64,000 nt of DNA from Faecalicatena sp. Marseille-Q4148 (GTDB lineage Bacteria; Bacillota; Clostridia; Lachnospirales; Lachnospiraceae). The stretch is from assembly GCA_018228665.1 (NCBI GenBank), contig CP073692.1, positions 372,001 through 436,000 on the forward strand. The letters run 5' to 3'. Positions 27,344 through 35,719 of the stretch are shown here, piece by piece. Numbering within the stretch: the first letter of the stretch is position 1; each line of letters starts with the position of its first letter. A program made the translations under genes and the position numbers. The notes below the pieces were generated by a model, which worked only from the letters and a program-made list of their open reading frames with translations, did not search any database and had not been told where the DNA came from.

Positions 27344-28354
27344 TTAGAATTTACCTTCTTTAGCGGCTTCTTCTACAGCAACTGCAACAGCAACAGTCAT
27401 ACCAACCATTGGGTTGTTACCGGCACCGATCAGTCCCATCATCTCAACATGAGCCGGAACAGAAGAAGAACCAGCGAACTGTGCATCAGAATGCATACGT
27501 CCTAATGTATCTGTCATACCATAAGAAGCAGGACCTGCTGCCATATTGTCCGGGTGAAGTGTACGTCCTGTACCACCGCCTGAAGCAACAGAGAAGTATT
27601 TCTTTCCGGCTTCGATACATTCTTTTTTGTATGTACCTGCAACTGGGTGCTGGAAACGTGTTGGGTTTGTAGAGTTTCCTGTGATAGAAACGTCAACGCC
27701 TTCTTTCCACATGATAGCAACACCTTCACGAACATCATTCGCACCGTAGCAGTTTACTTTTGAACGAAGACCATCTGAGTAAGATGTTCTTGCAACTTCT
27801 TTTAATTCGCCTGTGTAGTAGTCATAATCAGTCTCTACATATGTGAAACCATTGATTCTGGAAATGATCTTTGCAGCATCTTTTCCAAGTCCGTTTAAGA
27901 TAACGCGAAGTGGTTTCTGACGAACTTTGTTAGCTTTTTCAGCGATACCGATAGCACCTTCTGCAGCTGCGAAAGATTCGTGACCTGCGAGGAATGCGAA
28001 GCAGTCTGTATCTTCTTCCAGCAACATCTTACCTAAGTTACCGTGACCAAGACCTACTTTACGCTGATCTGCTACAGAACCCGGAATACAGAAAGCCTGA
28101 AGTCCTTCACCGATTGCTGCAGCTGCGTCTGCTGCTTTTGTACAACCTTTTTTAATTGCGATAGCAGCACCTGTGATGTATGCCCAGCATGCATTTTCGA
28201 AACAGATCGGCTGGATACCTTTTACCATATCGTAAACATTAAGTCCAGCATCTTTTGTGATCTTTTCAGCTTCTTCCAGTGAAGCAATTCCATAGCTGTT
28301 TAATACTTCATTGATTTTATCAATTCTTCTTTCATATGATTCAAATAAAGCCAT
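27344..28354 (-). CDS. GGGtGRT protein (uncharacterised, Fe-S-linked)
   Basis: This 336-residue protein belongs to the family named for its motif, seen here as 'VASGGGTGRTLHPDN' near residues 255-269. Other strongly patterned glycine-rich stretches are 'GSVADQRKVGLGHGNLGKML' (about 94-113) and 'GLIGAGNNPMVGMTV' near the C-terminus. Two cysteines, in 'PICFENACWAY', are close to each other. The family's biochemical role is unknown to me. It follows the NifU-like scaffold gene with a 30-bp gap on the same strand, and that pairing is typical for the family, so an iron-sulfur-related job is likely (inference). Confidence 0.85.
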   Translation of the reverse strand: MALFESYERRIDKINEVLNSYGIASLEEAEKITKDAGLNVYDMVKGIQPICFENACWAYITGAAIAIKKGCTKAADAAAAIGEGLQAFCIPGSVADQRKVGLGHGNLGKMLLEEDTDCFAFLAGHESFAAAEGAIGIAEKANKVRQKPLRVILNGLGKDAAKIISRINGFTYVETDYDYYTGELKEVARTSYSDGLRSKVNCYGANDVREGVAIMWKEGVDVSITGNSTNPTRFQHPVAGTYKKECIEAGKKYFSVASGGGTGRTLHPDNMAAGPASYGMTDTLGRMHSDAQFAGSSSVPAHVEMMGLIGAGNNPMVGMTVAVAVAVEEAAKEGKF

Positions 28355-28384
28355 TTCATTGTCCTCCTATATTATTATGACTGA

Positions 28385-29077
28385 TTACTCTTTTCTTGGG
28401 TCAATAATCTTAACAGCGTCAGCAACGCGGCCATACTGTCCCTGAGCTTTTTCCCATGCTTCGTTTGGCGTATCACCAGCTTTGATGAAGTCTGTGAATT
28501 TTCCGAGACTTACGAATTTGTATCCGATGATTTCGTTGTTCTCATCAAGGGCGATACCTGTAACATATCCTTCAGCCATTTCAAGGTAACGAGGACCTTT
28601 TGCAAGTGTACCGTACATTGTACCAACCTGAGAGCGAAGACCTTTTCCTAAGTCCTCAAGTCCGGCACCGATCGGAAGACCATCTTCGGAGAATGCGCTC
28701 TGTGTTCTTCCGTATACGATCTGTAAGAATAATTCTCTCATAGCTGTATTGATAGCGTCACAAACAAGGTCTGTATTTAAAGCTTCAAGAATTGTCTTGC
28801 CAGGAAGAATTTCAGAAGCCATAGCTGCAGAATGAGTCATACCTGAGCATCCGATTGTTTCAACCAGTGCTTCCTGGATGATACCATCTTTTACGTTCAG
28901 TGTTAATTTACATGTTCCCTGCTGCGGAGCACACCAGCCAATACCGTGTGTTAAACCGGAAATGTCTTTCACTTCTTTTGCTTTTACCCATTTTGCTTCT
29001 TCCGGGATTGGAGCTGGTCCGTGATTGGCACCCTGTGCTACAGGACACATCATCTGTACTTCATGTGAATAAATCAT
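28385..29077 (-). CDS. NifU-like iron-sulfur cluster assembly scaffold protein
   Basis: This 230-residue protein resembles NifU/IscU-type scaffolds on which [Fe-S] clusters are built. Candidate ligand cysteines appear in 'MMCPVAQG', 'GIGWCAPQQGTC', 'ETIGCSGMTHSAAMASEIL' (the IscU-like loop) and 'DLVCDAIN'. The C-terminal 70 residues are extra compared with plain IscU. The start at 29077 is chosen because AAAGGAG lies 8 nt upstream; the frame is open to 29146. It is the first gene of a two-gene operon with the GGGtGRT protein. No cysteine desulfurase is in the window. Confidence 0.82.
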   Translation of the reverse strand: MIYSHEVQMMCPVAQGANHGPAPIPEEAKWVKAKEVKDISGLTHGIGWCAPQQGTCKLTLNVKDGIIQEALVETIGCSGMTHSAAMASEILPGKTILEALNTDLVCDAINTAMRELFLQIVYGRTQSAFSEDGLPIGAGLEDLGKGLRSQVGTMYGTLAKGPRYLEMAEGYVTGIALDENNEIIGYKFVSLGKFTDFIKAGDTPNEAWEKAQGQYGRVADAVKIIDPRKE

Positions 29078-29329
29078 GTTAAAAACTCCTTTCAAATGCA
29101 TATATTCTGCTTGAATGATAAATGGTTGATAAACTTTTAACACCATATATATTTATTCTCTCATAAACAGGACGATTCGTCCATAGATTTTTTACAAAAT
29201 TCTTCAGATTTTGCAACTTCGGCGTTTTGCCCGAAAGCAGGAAGAAAGAGAAAAGCTTTTTAAAATACTTTACAGATATATTTATGATTTTTTGAAAAAA
29301 AGAAGGATTTGTATATGGCTGGATGAAAA

Positions 29330-29944
29330 TTATAGCGGCATTATATGTCCCTCTTCCGGATGACGGAACGGATTCGGTACGTTTACGGAAAGAAGACGTG
29401 CTGTTTTGTTTGTGCAGTTTCGCCAGTTGTGTTCTTCATTTGAGTGAATCTGGATACTGTCGCCGGGATACAGAATATATTGTCGGCCGTCTACATGAAT
29501 TGTTACGATACCTTCTAGAATATAAATAAATTCCTCGCCCTTATGACTATACATTTCCAAATGTTCTTCTTCGTCATTTGCAAAGGGCATGAGATCAAAA
29601 AGTCTTGGAAGAAGATCAAAAGCCATAACATCTTTGCTCAAAACTGTCTGAATGATCTGACTGCTGACAGGAGTTGCGTGTTGTGCAAATTTATGGATAA
29701 CGGGATCTTCGTTTTCAGCAGTCTCTCCGGTTGGAGAAGAATCTTCAAAGAAACTTGTAAGGCTGACATTAAGCACAGAAGCGATCTTTTCTAACGTATC
29801 AATGGCAATGGAAGACATGCCGCGTTCCATTTGAGACAGGAAACCGACCGACAGATTTGTCATCTCCCCCAATTGTTTTAAAGTAAGGTTATTTGCATTG
29901 CGAAGAGCTTTGATCTTTTCGCCGATTGGTAAATTGTGGTTCAT
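29330..29944 (-). CDS. XRE-family regulator with cupin domain
   Basis: This 204-residue regulator has an N-terminal helix-turn-helix (about 9-63, 'LTLKQLGEMTNLSVGFLSQMERG') and a C-terminal cupin (about 125-195, with 'EFIYILEGIVTIHVDGRQYILYPGDSIQIHSNEEHNW' beta-barrel strands) that probably binds a small effector. The ATG at 29944 follows AAAGGAG by 8 nt; upstream in-frame ATGs lack one. It is divergent from the hydroxyproline operon, and matching palindromes lie at both promoters, so it very likely controls that operon and itself. Effector unknown, perhaps a pathway intermediate. Confidence 0.88.
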   Translation of the reverse strand: MNHNLPIGEKIKALRNANNLTLKQLGEMTNLSVGFLSQMERGMSSIAIDTLEKIASVLNVSLTSFFEDSSPTGETAENEDPVIHKFAQHATPVSSQIIQTVLSKDVMAFDLLPRLFDLMPFANDEEEHLEMYSHKGEEFIYILEGIVTIHVDGRQYILYPGDSIQIHSNEEHNWRNCTNKTARLLSVNVPNPFRHPEEGHIMPL

Positions 29945-29980
29945 GGCAGGAGCTCCTTTCATCTGTGTTTTGTTAAGTTC

Positions 29981-30009
29981 AGTATATCTTTTTTTGTGTG
30001 AAACGTCAA
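29981..30009 (-). promoter_or_regulatory. Promoter of the XRE-cupin regulator
   Basis: On the minus strand: TTGACG (30009-30004), 17-bp spacer, TATACT (29986-29981). Near-consensus sigma-A promoter about 37 bp before the start codon. Confidence 0.75.
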
Positions 30010-30020
30010 CTTTTTGGAAA

Positions 30021-30034
30021 TTCATATATATGAA
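30021..30034. promoter_or_regulatory. Palindromic operator, regulator side
   Basis: TTCATATATATGAA, a 14-bp perfect palindrome, lies 11 bp upstream of the -35 of the regulator's promoter. It shares the TTCA-TATA-TGAA pattern with the site at 30204-30219. Confidence 0.6.
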
Positions 30035-30203
30035 AAAATAGATTGCTTAAAAAGAAGATAAAAAAATCACAATAACAGATCTTTATTAACCTAAAAATAA
30101 TAAAAAACTTGATTTATATTAATATAATAAAAATTTAACGAGGAATAATGTGAAGAATATGCTAAAAAACAATAGTCAAAAAATTCACACACAAAGTCAA
30201 TAA

Positions 30204-30219
30204 TTTCACATATATGAAA
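30204..30219. promoter_or_regulatory. Palindromic operator, hydroxyproline operon side
   Basis: TTTCACATATATGAAA has perfect 5-bp arms TTTCA/TGAAA around six bases. It ends 6 bp before the -35 of the operon promoter, a position that suits an activator site or a roadblock. Confidence 0.6.
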
Positions 30220-30225
30220 AAGTGA

Positions 30226-30253
30226 TTGACATAGAGTAAATAAATGCTATAAT
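30226..30253 (+). promoter_or_regulatory. Promoter of the hydroxyproline catabolic operon
   Basis: TTGACA (30226-30231, consensus), 16-bp spacer, TATAAT (30248-30253, consensus). The transcript leader would be about 70 nt. Confidence 0.85.
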
Positions 30254-30329
30254 GAAAACAAGATTTAAACCATAGTCTAGAACACGGTACAAAACAAATT
30301 TAGTGTAGTAGAGAGGAGAAAAGCAGGAT

Positions 30330-31337
30330 ATGAAAATTAAGAAAACTTTTCATACGATTGACACTCATACCTGTGGAGAGCCGACTAGAAATGTACTCGG
30401 TGGAATTCCCAAAATTCCAGGTAAAACGATGATTGAAAAACTGGAATATATGTCTACAGAAGGAGACTGGGTAAGACAGCTTCTGACATATGAACCGAGA
30501 GGAAATGAAGTTATGTCAGGGACGATCATCACAGAACCTTGCAGAGAAGAAGCGGATTTTGGAGTTCTCTATTTTGAAGTGGGCGGCTGGATGCCGATGT
30601 GCGGACATGACACCATTGGTGTTGGAACGGCATTGATTGAATCAGGAATGGTTGAAATTGAAGAACCTTATACACATGTGACACTTGATACAGCAGCAGG
30701 TCTTGTCAAACTCAAAATTGAAGTGAGGGATAACACAGCGGTTAGTGTGACATTTGTAAATGCACCGGCGTTTGTTATGGCAGAAGATGCGGTCGTTAAA
30801 ACGGAAGAATATGGTGAAGTTCATATGGATATTGCTTATGGCGGCAATATCTATGCAATCTTACCGGCGTCATCCGTGGGACTGAGTGTTGAACCCAAAC
30901 AGGCATCCAAACTGATCGCAGCGGGAAACAGATTAAAAACATACATTAATGAACAGATCCACGTTGTTCATCCGGAAATTCCATTTGAGAATCATGTAAC
31001 ACATGTGGAGTTTTATGAACCATCAGGACAGGAAGATGGCGCGGTGAAGAATGCGGTAATTATTCCTCCGGGAGCAATCGACAGATCTCCTTGTGGAACA
31101 GGAACATCGGCAAAGCTTTCTGTACTTGCGAAAAAGGGTAAGATTCAGTTGGGAGAATCATTTATACATCAGAGTATTATTGGAAGCCAGTTTAAGTGCA
31201 CCTATCTTGGGAATGCGGAGGTATCAGGAATTCCGGCAGTGATTCCGGAAGTAACCGGAAAAGCCTGGGTAACTGGAATTCATACATTTGTTCTCGATCC
31301 GGATGATATTTTTCCGATGGGATATCAACTAGCATAA
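30330..31337 (+). CDS. 4-hydroxyproline 2-epimerase / proline racemase family
   Basis: This family inverts the alpha carbon of proline or hydroxyproline with two cysteines acting as acid and base. Both are present: Cys91 in 'MPMCGHDTIG' and Cys255 in 'DRSPCGTGTSAK', so it is an epimerase/racemase rather than a trans-3-hydroxyproline dehydratase, which lacks the first type of pair. The 335-residue length is typical. It heads an operon with a D-hydroxyproline-type dehydrogenase, a DapA-family deaminase and a semialdehyde dehydrogenase, which points to trans-4-hydroxy-L-proline as substrate. Proline racemase activity cannot be excluded from sequence alone. Confidence 0.88.
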   Translation: MKIKKTFHTIDTHTCGEPTRNVLGGIPKIPGKTMIEKLEYMSTEGDWVRQLLTYEPRGNEVMSGTIITEPCREEADFGVLYFEVGGWMPMCGHDTIGVGTALIESGMVEIEEPYTHVTLDTAAGLVKLKIEVRDNTAVSVTFVNAPAFVMAEDAVVKTEEYGEVHMDIAYGGNIYAILPASSVGLSVEPKQASKLIAAGNRLKTYINEQIHVVHPEIPFENHVTHVEFYEPSGQEDGAVKNAVIIPPGAIDRSPCGTGTSAKLSVLAKKGKIQLGESFIHQSIIGSQFKCTYLGNAEVSGIPAVIPEVTGKAWVTGIHTFVLDPDDIFPMGYQLA

Positions 31338-31362
31338 TTAAGAAGAAGGGAGAGTAAGAAAC

Positions 31363-31689
31363 ATGGATGAAATGAGAGTGACAGAGCATCCGATTTTGGG
31401 AGATCAGGAACCGGCAGAGATGGTTGAGATTACGGTTGACGGAAAGAAACTGGCTGCAAGGAGCGGAGAAATGATTGCAGCAGTTCTGATGGCGAATGGA
31501 ATGATGGTACATAGACATACAGCAAAAAAACATGAGCCGAGAGGAATTTTTTGCGGAATTGGTCAGTGTACGGATTGTGTCATGACAGTGAATGGAAAAC
31601 CTAATGTACGAACATGTATTACTCCGGTAGAAGATGGTATGGTAATCGAGACACAGGAAGGATACGGAAAAAGGAGGATCCGGGAATGA
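31363..31689 (+). CDS. (2Fe-2S)-binding subunit of a D-hydroxyproline/proline-type dehydrogenase
   Basis: This 108-residue protein is a plant-type ferredoxin module with cysteines C64-X4-C69-X2-C72-X12-C85 ('FCGIGQCTDC' ... 'RTC'). It resembles the small subunit of HcnABC-like and sarcosine/proline dehydrogenase complexes, where it carries electrons between flavin subunits. It is 25 bp after the epimerase gene and overlaps the next gene by 4 bp (ATGA), so it belongs to the same complex as the following three proteins (inference from family and context). Confidence 0.82.
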   Translation: MDEMRVTEHPILGDQEPAEMVEITVDGKKLAARSGEMIAAVLMANGMMVHRHTAKKHEPRGIFCGIGQCTDCVMTVNGKPNVRTCITPVEDGMVIETQEGYGKRRIRE

Positions 31690-32771
31690 AAAAAGAAGTA
31701 GTGATCATCGGCGGCGGACCGGCTGGTCTTGCAGCTGCAATTGAGGCGAAAAGCCACGGATGTGAAGTGCTTGTCATTGATGAAAACAGAAAAGCAGGCG
31801 GACAGCTTTTCAAACAGCTTCATAAATTCTTTGGTTCCAAAGCTCACAGCGCCGGAGTTCGCGGAATTGATATTGGAAAACAGCTATTGAAAGATACGGA
31901 GGAAAGCGGCGTTGAAGTTTGGCTTAACAGTGCTGTGATCGGAATTTTCTCAGATAAACGTGTGGCGGTATTGCGTGATGGTGTGACAGAAGTTGTGGAA
32001 GCTGAAAAACTTCTGATTTGTACAGGAGGAGCAGAGAATCCTCTGCGTTTTCCGGGGTGGACACTTCCGGGCGTTATGGGAGCAGGCGCGGCACAGACGA
32101 TGGTGAATGTAAACCGTGTATTGCCGGGAAAACGTGTCCTGATGGTTGGCTCAGGAAATGTTGGGGTAATTGTTGCGTATCAGCTGCTTCAGGCAGGTGC
32201 AGATGTTGTTGGAATTGTTGAAGGAATGCCAAAGATCGGAGCATACGGCGTTCACGCAGCGAAATTAAAACGAGCCGGCGTTCCGTTCTTCCTCGGACAT
32301 ACGATTGCAGAGGCACAGGGAACAGATAAAGTAGAACGTGCTGTCATTGCAAGATTTGAAAATGGAAAGATATTAAAAGGAACGGAAATGGCGGTTGATG
32401 TAGATGTTATCTGTGTTGCAGTCGGATTAAGACCGCTATCAGAGCTTGCGCAGATGGCAGGAGTGCACCATGAATTTATCCCTGAGCTTGGTGGTTGGAT
32501 GCCGATGCATGATGAAAATATGGAAACAAGCGTGGACGGAATTTATGTGGCAGGTGATACCGCAGGAGTTGAGGAAGCAAGTACGGCAATGGATGAAGGT
32601 CGTCTTGCAGGTGCGGCAGCGGCGGAAGCTCTTGGGCATTTGGCGCCGGAAATGGCTGTTGAGAGAAAGAAAGAAATTAATGAACGACTTTTGTCACTTC
32701 GTCAGGGACCATTTGGAGAACGAAGAATGAGTGCGAAGGAAAGAGTGCTGGAAAAGGGGGCTCGCAAATAA
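31686..32771 (+). CDS. FAD/NAD(P)-dependent oxidoreductase subunit
   Basis: This 361-residue flavoprotein has an N-terminal FAD-binding Rossmann motif ('VVIIGGGPAGLAAA', about 5-18) and a second dinucleotide motif ('VLMVGSGNVGVIVA', about 153-166) that would bind NAD(P)H. The C-terminal 'GIYVAGDTAG' closes the FAD site. It matches the alpha subunit of HcnB-like and archaeal proline dehydrogenase complexes. The start at 31686 overlaps the (2Fe-2S) gene stop; the frame opens earlier but the upstream ATG lacks a ribosome site. The next gene starts at the last base of its stop. Confidence 0.85.
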   Translation: MKKEVVIIGGGPAGLAAAIEAKSHGCEVLVIDENRKAGGQLFKQLHKFFGSKAHSAGVRGIDIGKQLLKDTEESGVEVWLNSAVIGIFSDKRVAVLRDGVTEVVEAEKLLICTGGAENPLRFPGWTLPGVMGAGAAQTMVNVNRVLPGKRVLMVGSGNVGVIVAYQLLQAGADVVGIVEGMPKIGAYGVHAAKLKRAGVPFFLGHTIAEAQGTDKVERAVIARFENGKILKGTEMAVDVDVICVAVGLRPLSELAQMAGVHHEFIPELGGWMPMHDENMETSVDGIYVAGDTAGVEEASTAMDEGRLAGAAAAEALGHLAPEMAVERKKEINERLLSLRQGPFGERRMSAKERVLEKGARK

Positions 32772-33616
32772 TGGAAAAGAAATCAGGAGTGATCTATGAC
32801 GGGTATCCGACAATGGAAGAGATTAAAGCAGCAAATGGCTGGCCGACGGAAGAGCGTTTTGCACAAGGACCGGTGGCAATTGCAGAATGTGTACAGGAAA
32901 TTCCATGTAATCCATGTGAGGGGGCATGTCCGTTTCATGCAATTACAGTTGGAGAGCCAATTACGAATACCCCGCAGATCGATCGCGGAAAATGCACCGG
33001 ATGCGGAATGTGCGTGGCAGCGTGTTCAGGTCTTGCAATTTTTGTTGTAGACAAAACGTATAGTGAAACAGAGGCAACAATTAGTTTTCCATTTGAATAT
33101 CTGCCGCTTCCGGAAAAAGGAGATGTGGTAGATGCATTGAGCCGCGGAGGAGAATTTGTATGTAAAGGAACGGTTGTCAGAGTTATGAATCCGGTTCGAA
33201 ATGATCATACGCCGGTCATTACGATGGCAGTTCCGAAAGCGCATATTGATGAAGTCAGAACAATGCGCCGTCTGAGACTTCCGGAACAGGGAAAGGGATT
33301 TGAACGAATTGAGCCGGAAGGTGTTCTTGATGATGATGTGATTGTTTGCCGCTGCGAAGAGATTACAGCAGGGGAAATCAGAAAAGCAATCCGTGAATAT
33401 AAGGCAACTTCTGTGACAGAGATTAAGCGCCGCGTACGTGCAGGAATGGGACTTTGCCAGGGGAGAACATGCGGTAAGCTGGTAAGCAGAATTCTTGCAG
33501 AAGAAACAGGAAAACGTGCAGATGAGATAACAGGAAGTACAGATCGGCCACCGGTTCGTCCGGTTACATTTGGAGAATTGGCGGAAGATGGAAAGGAGGC
33601 TTGTGATCATGAGTAA
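32771..33616 (+). CDS. Ferredoxin / BFD-like [2Fe-2S] subunit
   Basis: This 281-residue protein combines an N-terminal 4Fe-4S ferredoxin region, with 'CNPCEGACPFHAI' and 'CTGCGMCVAACSG' (about 46-92), and a C-terminal bacterioferredoxin-associated-ferredoxin-like domain with 'VIVCRCEEITAGEI' and 'GLCQGRTCGKL' (about 195-240). Such fusions occur as the electron-transfer subunit of multi-subunit proline or hydroxyproline dehydrogenases. It starts on the last base of the FAD subunit's stop codon and overlaps the next gene by 8 bp, showing tight translational coupling. Confidence 0.83.
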   Translation: MEKKSGVIYDGYPTMEEIKAANGWPTEERFAQGPVAIAECVQEIPCNPCEGACPFHAITVGEPITNTPQIDRGKCTGCGMCVAACSGLAIFVVDKTYSETEATISFPFEYLPLPEKGDVVDALSRGGEFVCKGTVVRVMNPVRNDHTPVITMAVPKAHIDEVRTMRRLRLPEQGKGFERIEPEGVLDDDVIVCRCEEITAGEIRKAIREYKATSVTEIKRRVRAGMGLCQGRTCGKLVSRILAEETGKRADEITGSTDRPPVRPVTFGELAEDGKEACDHE

Positions 33617-34778
33617 AGCATTTGATGTAGCAGTAATCGGTGCGGGAGCAATTGGTTCCTCCGTTTCCTATTATAATGCAAAAAAGGGAGCATCTGTTGT
33701 GCTGATCGATGCAGGTGATATTGCAGAATCTACAAGCAGCCGAAGCGATGGTAATGTGCTTGTCTGTGACAAACAGCCTGGATTTGATGCATTATTTGCA
33801 AGAGAAAGCCAGAGAATGTTTCCGGAACTTGCTAAAGAACTAGATTATGATCTGGAGTGGAAGCAGAAAGGAAGCCTTTTTCTGACAGAAACTGAGGAAG
33901 AATTTGAAATCGCGAGCCAGTTTTGTGAAGATATGAAAAAATGCGGTATCCAGATGCGCATGATGGATCAGAAAGAAGTTCAGGACGATGAGCCATTTCT
34001 TGCAAAGGATGTCTATGGAGGTCTGGAAACTATTACTGATGGATCTGTATATCCGATTGGTCTTGCGTATGGGCTTGCCCTTGGTGCAGAGAAAAAGGGA
34101 GCGGTGCTTTCGCTTCATAATCGGGTAACAGGAATTGAGAAAGACGGAAATGCATTTATTATTCATACAGAAAAAGAAGATATTTATGCAAAAAATATTG
34201 TAGATGCCTGTGGTGTCTGGGCTCCGGTAATTGGTAAAATGGTAGGACTTGATATTCCGATCCAGGCAAGACAGGGGCAGATTCTTGTTTCAGAGCAGAC
34301 CTTCCAGGTTGCAAGAAGAAAAGTGCATGAATTTGGATATATGCTGACCAAATTCCAAAATGGCGGTTACAAACGTCCGGTTTCAGAGCGCGTTGAGCGA
34401 AATGGTGTTGCGTTCGTATTTGAGCCAACAGCGTCCAACAATTTCCTGATCGGTTCATCCAGATGCTTTGCAGGCGAAAATGTTTCCTGTGAGATTGAGG
34501 TTATGAAAGCGTTGGCAGAACGGGCAATCCGTTTCTTCCCAGTCATTGCCAATATTAAAGTGATTCGCGGATACAGCGGTCTTCGTCCATATACTCCGGA
34601 TCACATGCCGATTGTTTCAGGAACACCGGTTCCGGGATTCTATATTGCAGCAGGACATGAGGGAGATGGTATTGGACTCTCTCCGATTACAGGAAAAGTA
34701 ATGGCTGATATCATCGCTGGAGACCAGCCGTTTATGGATCTGAGTCCGCTTAGTTTTGAAAGATTTTTAGAAAAATAA
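33609..34778 (+). CDS. DAO-family FAD oxidoreductase, probable catalytic subunit of D-hydroxyproline dehydrogenase
   Basis: This 389-residue protein of the D-amino-acid-oxidase/sarcosine-oxidase-beta family would oxidise cis-4-hydroxy-D-proline to pyrroline-4-hydroxy-2-carboxylate. The FAD motif 'VAVIGAGAIGSSVSYY' is at about 6-21 and the C-terminal 'GYSGLRPYTPDHMPIVS' and 'GHEGDGIGLSPITG' segments are typical. The start at 33609 follows GGAGG and overlaps the ferredoxin gene by 8 bp. As a dehydrogenase it would pass electrons to the Fe-S and NAD-linked subunits just upstream rather than to oxygen (inference). Confidence 0.84.
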   Translation: MSKAFDVAVIGAGAIGSSVSYYNAKKGASVVLIDAGDIAESTSSRSDGNVLVCDKQPGFDALFARESQRMFPELAKELDYDLEWKQKGSLFLTETEEEFEIASQFCEDMKKCGIQMRMMDQKEVQDDEPFLAKDVYGGLETITDGSVYPIGLAYGLALGAEKKGAVLSLHNRVTGIEKDGNAFIIHTEKEDIYAKNIVDACGVWAPVIGKMVGLDIPIQARQGQILVSEQTFQVARRKVHEFGYMLTKFQNGGYKRPVSERVERNGVAFVFEPTASNNFLIGSSRCFAGENVSCEIEVMKALAERAIRFFPVIANIKVIRGYSGLRPYTPDHMPIVSGTPVPGFYIAAGHEGDGIGLSPITGKVMADIIAGDQPFMDLSPLSFERFLEK

Positions 34779-34810
34779 ACTATATTAAAAGAAGGAGAGG
34801 AGACAACATT

Positions 34811-35701
34811 ATGAATCCAAAGTTTAAAGGCGTTTACGCAGTAGCAGTGACTCCATTTAAAGAGGACGGACAGTTTGATTTTGAATCTGCCAGGAAAAAT
34901 CTTGACTGGCTGATTGAGAAGGGAGTGCAGGGAATTTGTGTTCTTGGAGCGACAGGAGAATATCAGAGCGTGTCGGATGAAGAACACATGGCTTATGTAA
35001 GAGAAATCATTCCGTATATTAAAGATCGGGTAAGTGTAATCGTAGGAGCATCTCGCGAACGTCCGGAGGATGTTGTAAAGCTTGTACAGAATATCAAGGA
35101 ATGCGGCGGTCATGCAGCGATGGTTCTGCCACCATTTTACTGCCATCCGTCACAGGATGAAGTTGTAGCGCATTATCGCTATATTGCTGAGCATGTTGAT
35201 TTCCCGGTGGTTGCGTATAATAACCCTGAATCAGCAGGCATCGCAATTGAAAGAGATACATTTAAAGAAGTATTCCGGATTCCAAATACAGCAATTGTAA
35301 AAGAATCAAGCGGAGATATGCATAAGCTGACAGAAGTGTTAATGGATGCACCGGAACAGGTGTCTGTATTCTGCGGATGTGATAATCTTGCATTTGAAAG
35401 TTTTGCCGACGGGGCATGCGGATGGATCAGCATGTTGGCAAATATTGCACCGGAGCAGTGTGTAGAGCTTTATAAAGCGGTGTGTGAAGAAAAAGATCTT
35501 GAAAAAGGAAAAGAAGTGTACAAACAGATTCTTCCGGCGCTTGATGTTCTGGAATCTTTCCCGAAACCTGTTCAGGCATTAAAATATGCATTAAGCTTCA
35601 AAGGGTTAAATGGTGGTTATGTCCGTCGTCCGCGTTTGGAACTGACGGAAGAAGAGAAAAAATTTGTGGAAAATGAAATGTTTCTTGACCAGTTAAGATA
35701 G
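34811..35701 (+). CDS. DapA-family aldolase/deaminase, probable pyrroline-4-hydroxy-2-carboxylate deaminase
   Basis: This 296-residue class I Schiff-base TIM-barrel protein belongs to the dihydrodipicolinate synthase family. The catalytic lysine lies in 'TAIVKESSGD' (about 162-171) and the tyrosine in 'VVAYNNPES'. The 'GATGEYQSVSDEEH' motif (about 45-58) is family-typical. In an operon with an epimerase, a dehydrogenase and a semialdehyde dehydrogenase, it most likely deaminates pyrroline-4-hydroxy-2-carboxylate to 2-oxoglutarate semialdehyde. True DapA or sialic-acid lyase roles fit the context poorly. Confidence 0.82.
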   Translation: MNPKFKGVYAVAVTPFKEDGQFDFESARKNLDWLIEKGVQGICVLGATGEYQSVSDEEHMAYVREIIPYIKDRVSVIVGASRERPEDVVKLVQNIKECGGHAAMVLPPFYCHPSQDEVVAHYRYIAEHVDFPVVAYNNPESAGIAIERDTFKEVFRIPNTAIVKESSGDMHKLTEVLMDAPEQVSVFCGCDNLAFESFADGACGWISMLANIAPEQCVELYKAVCEEKDLEKGKEVYKQILPALDVLESFPKPVQALKYALSFKGLNGGYVRRPRLELTEEEKKFVENEMFLDQLR

Positions 35702-35719
35702 CGAGAGGAGATCATGGAA

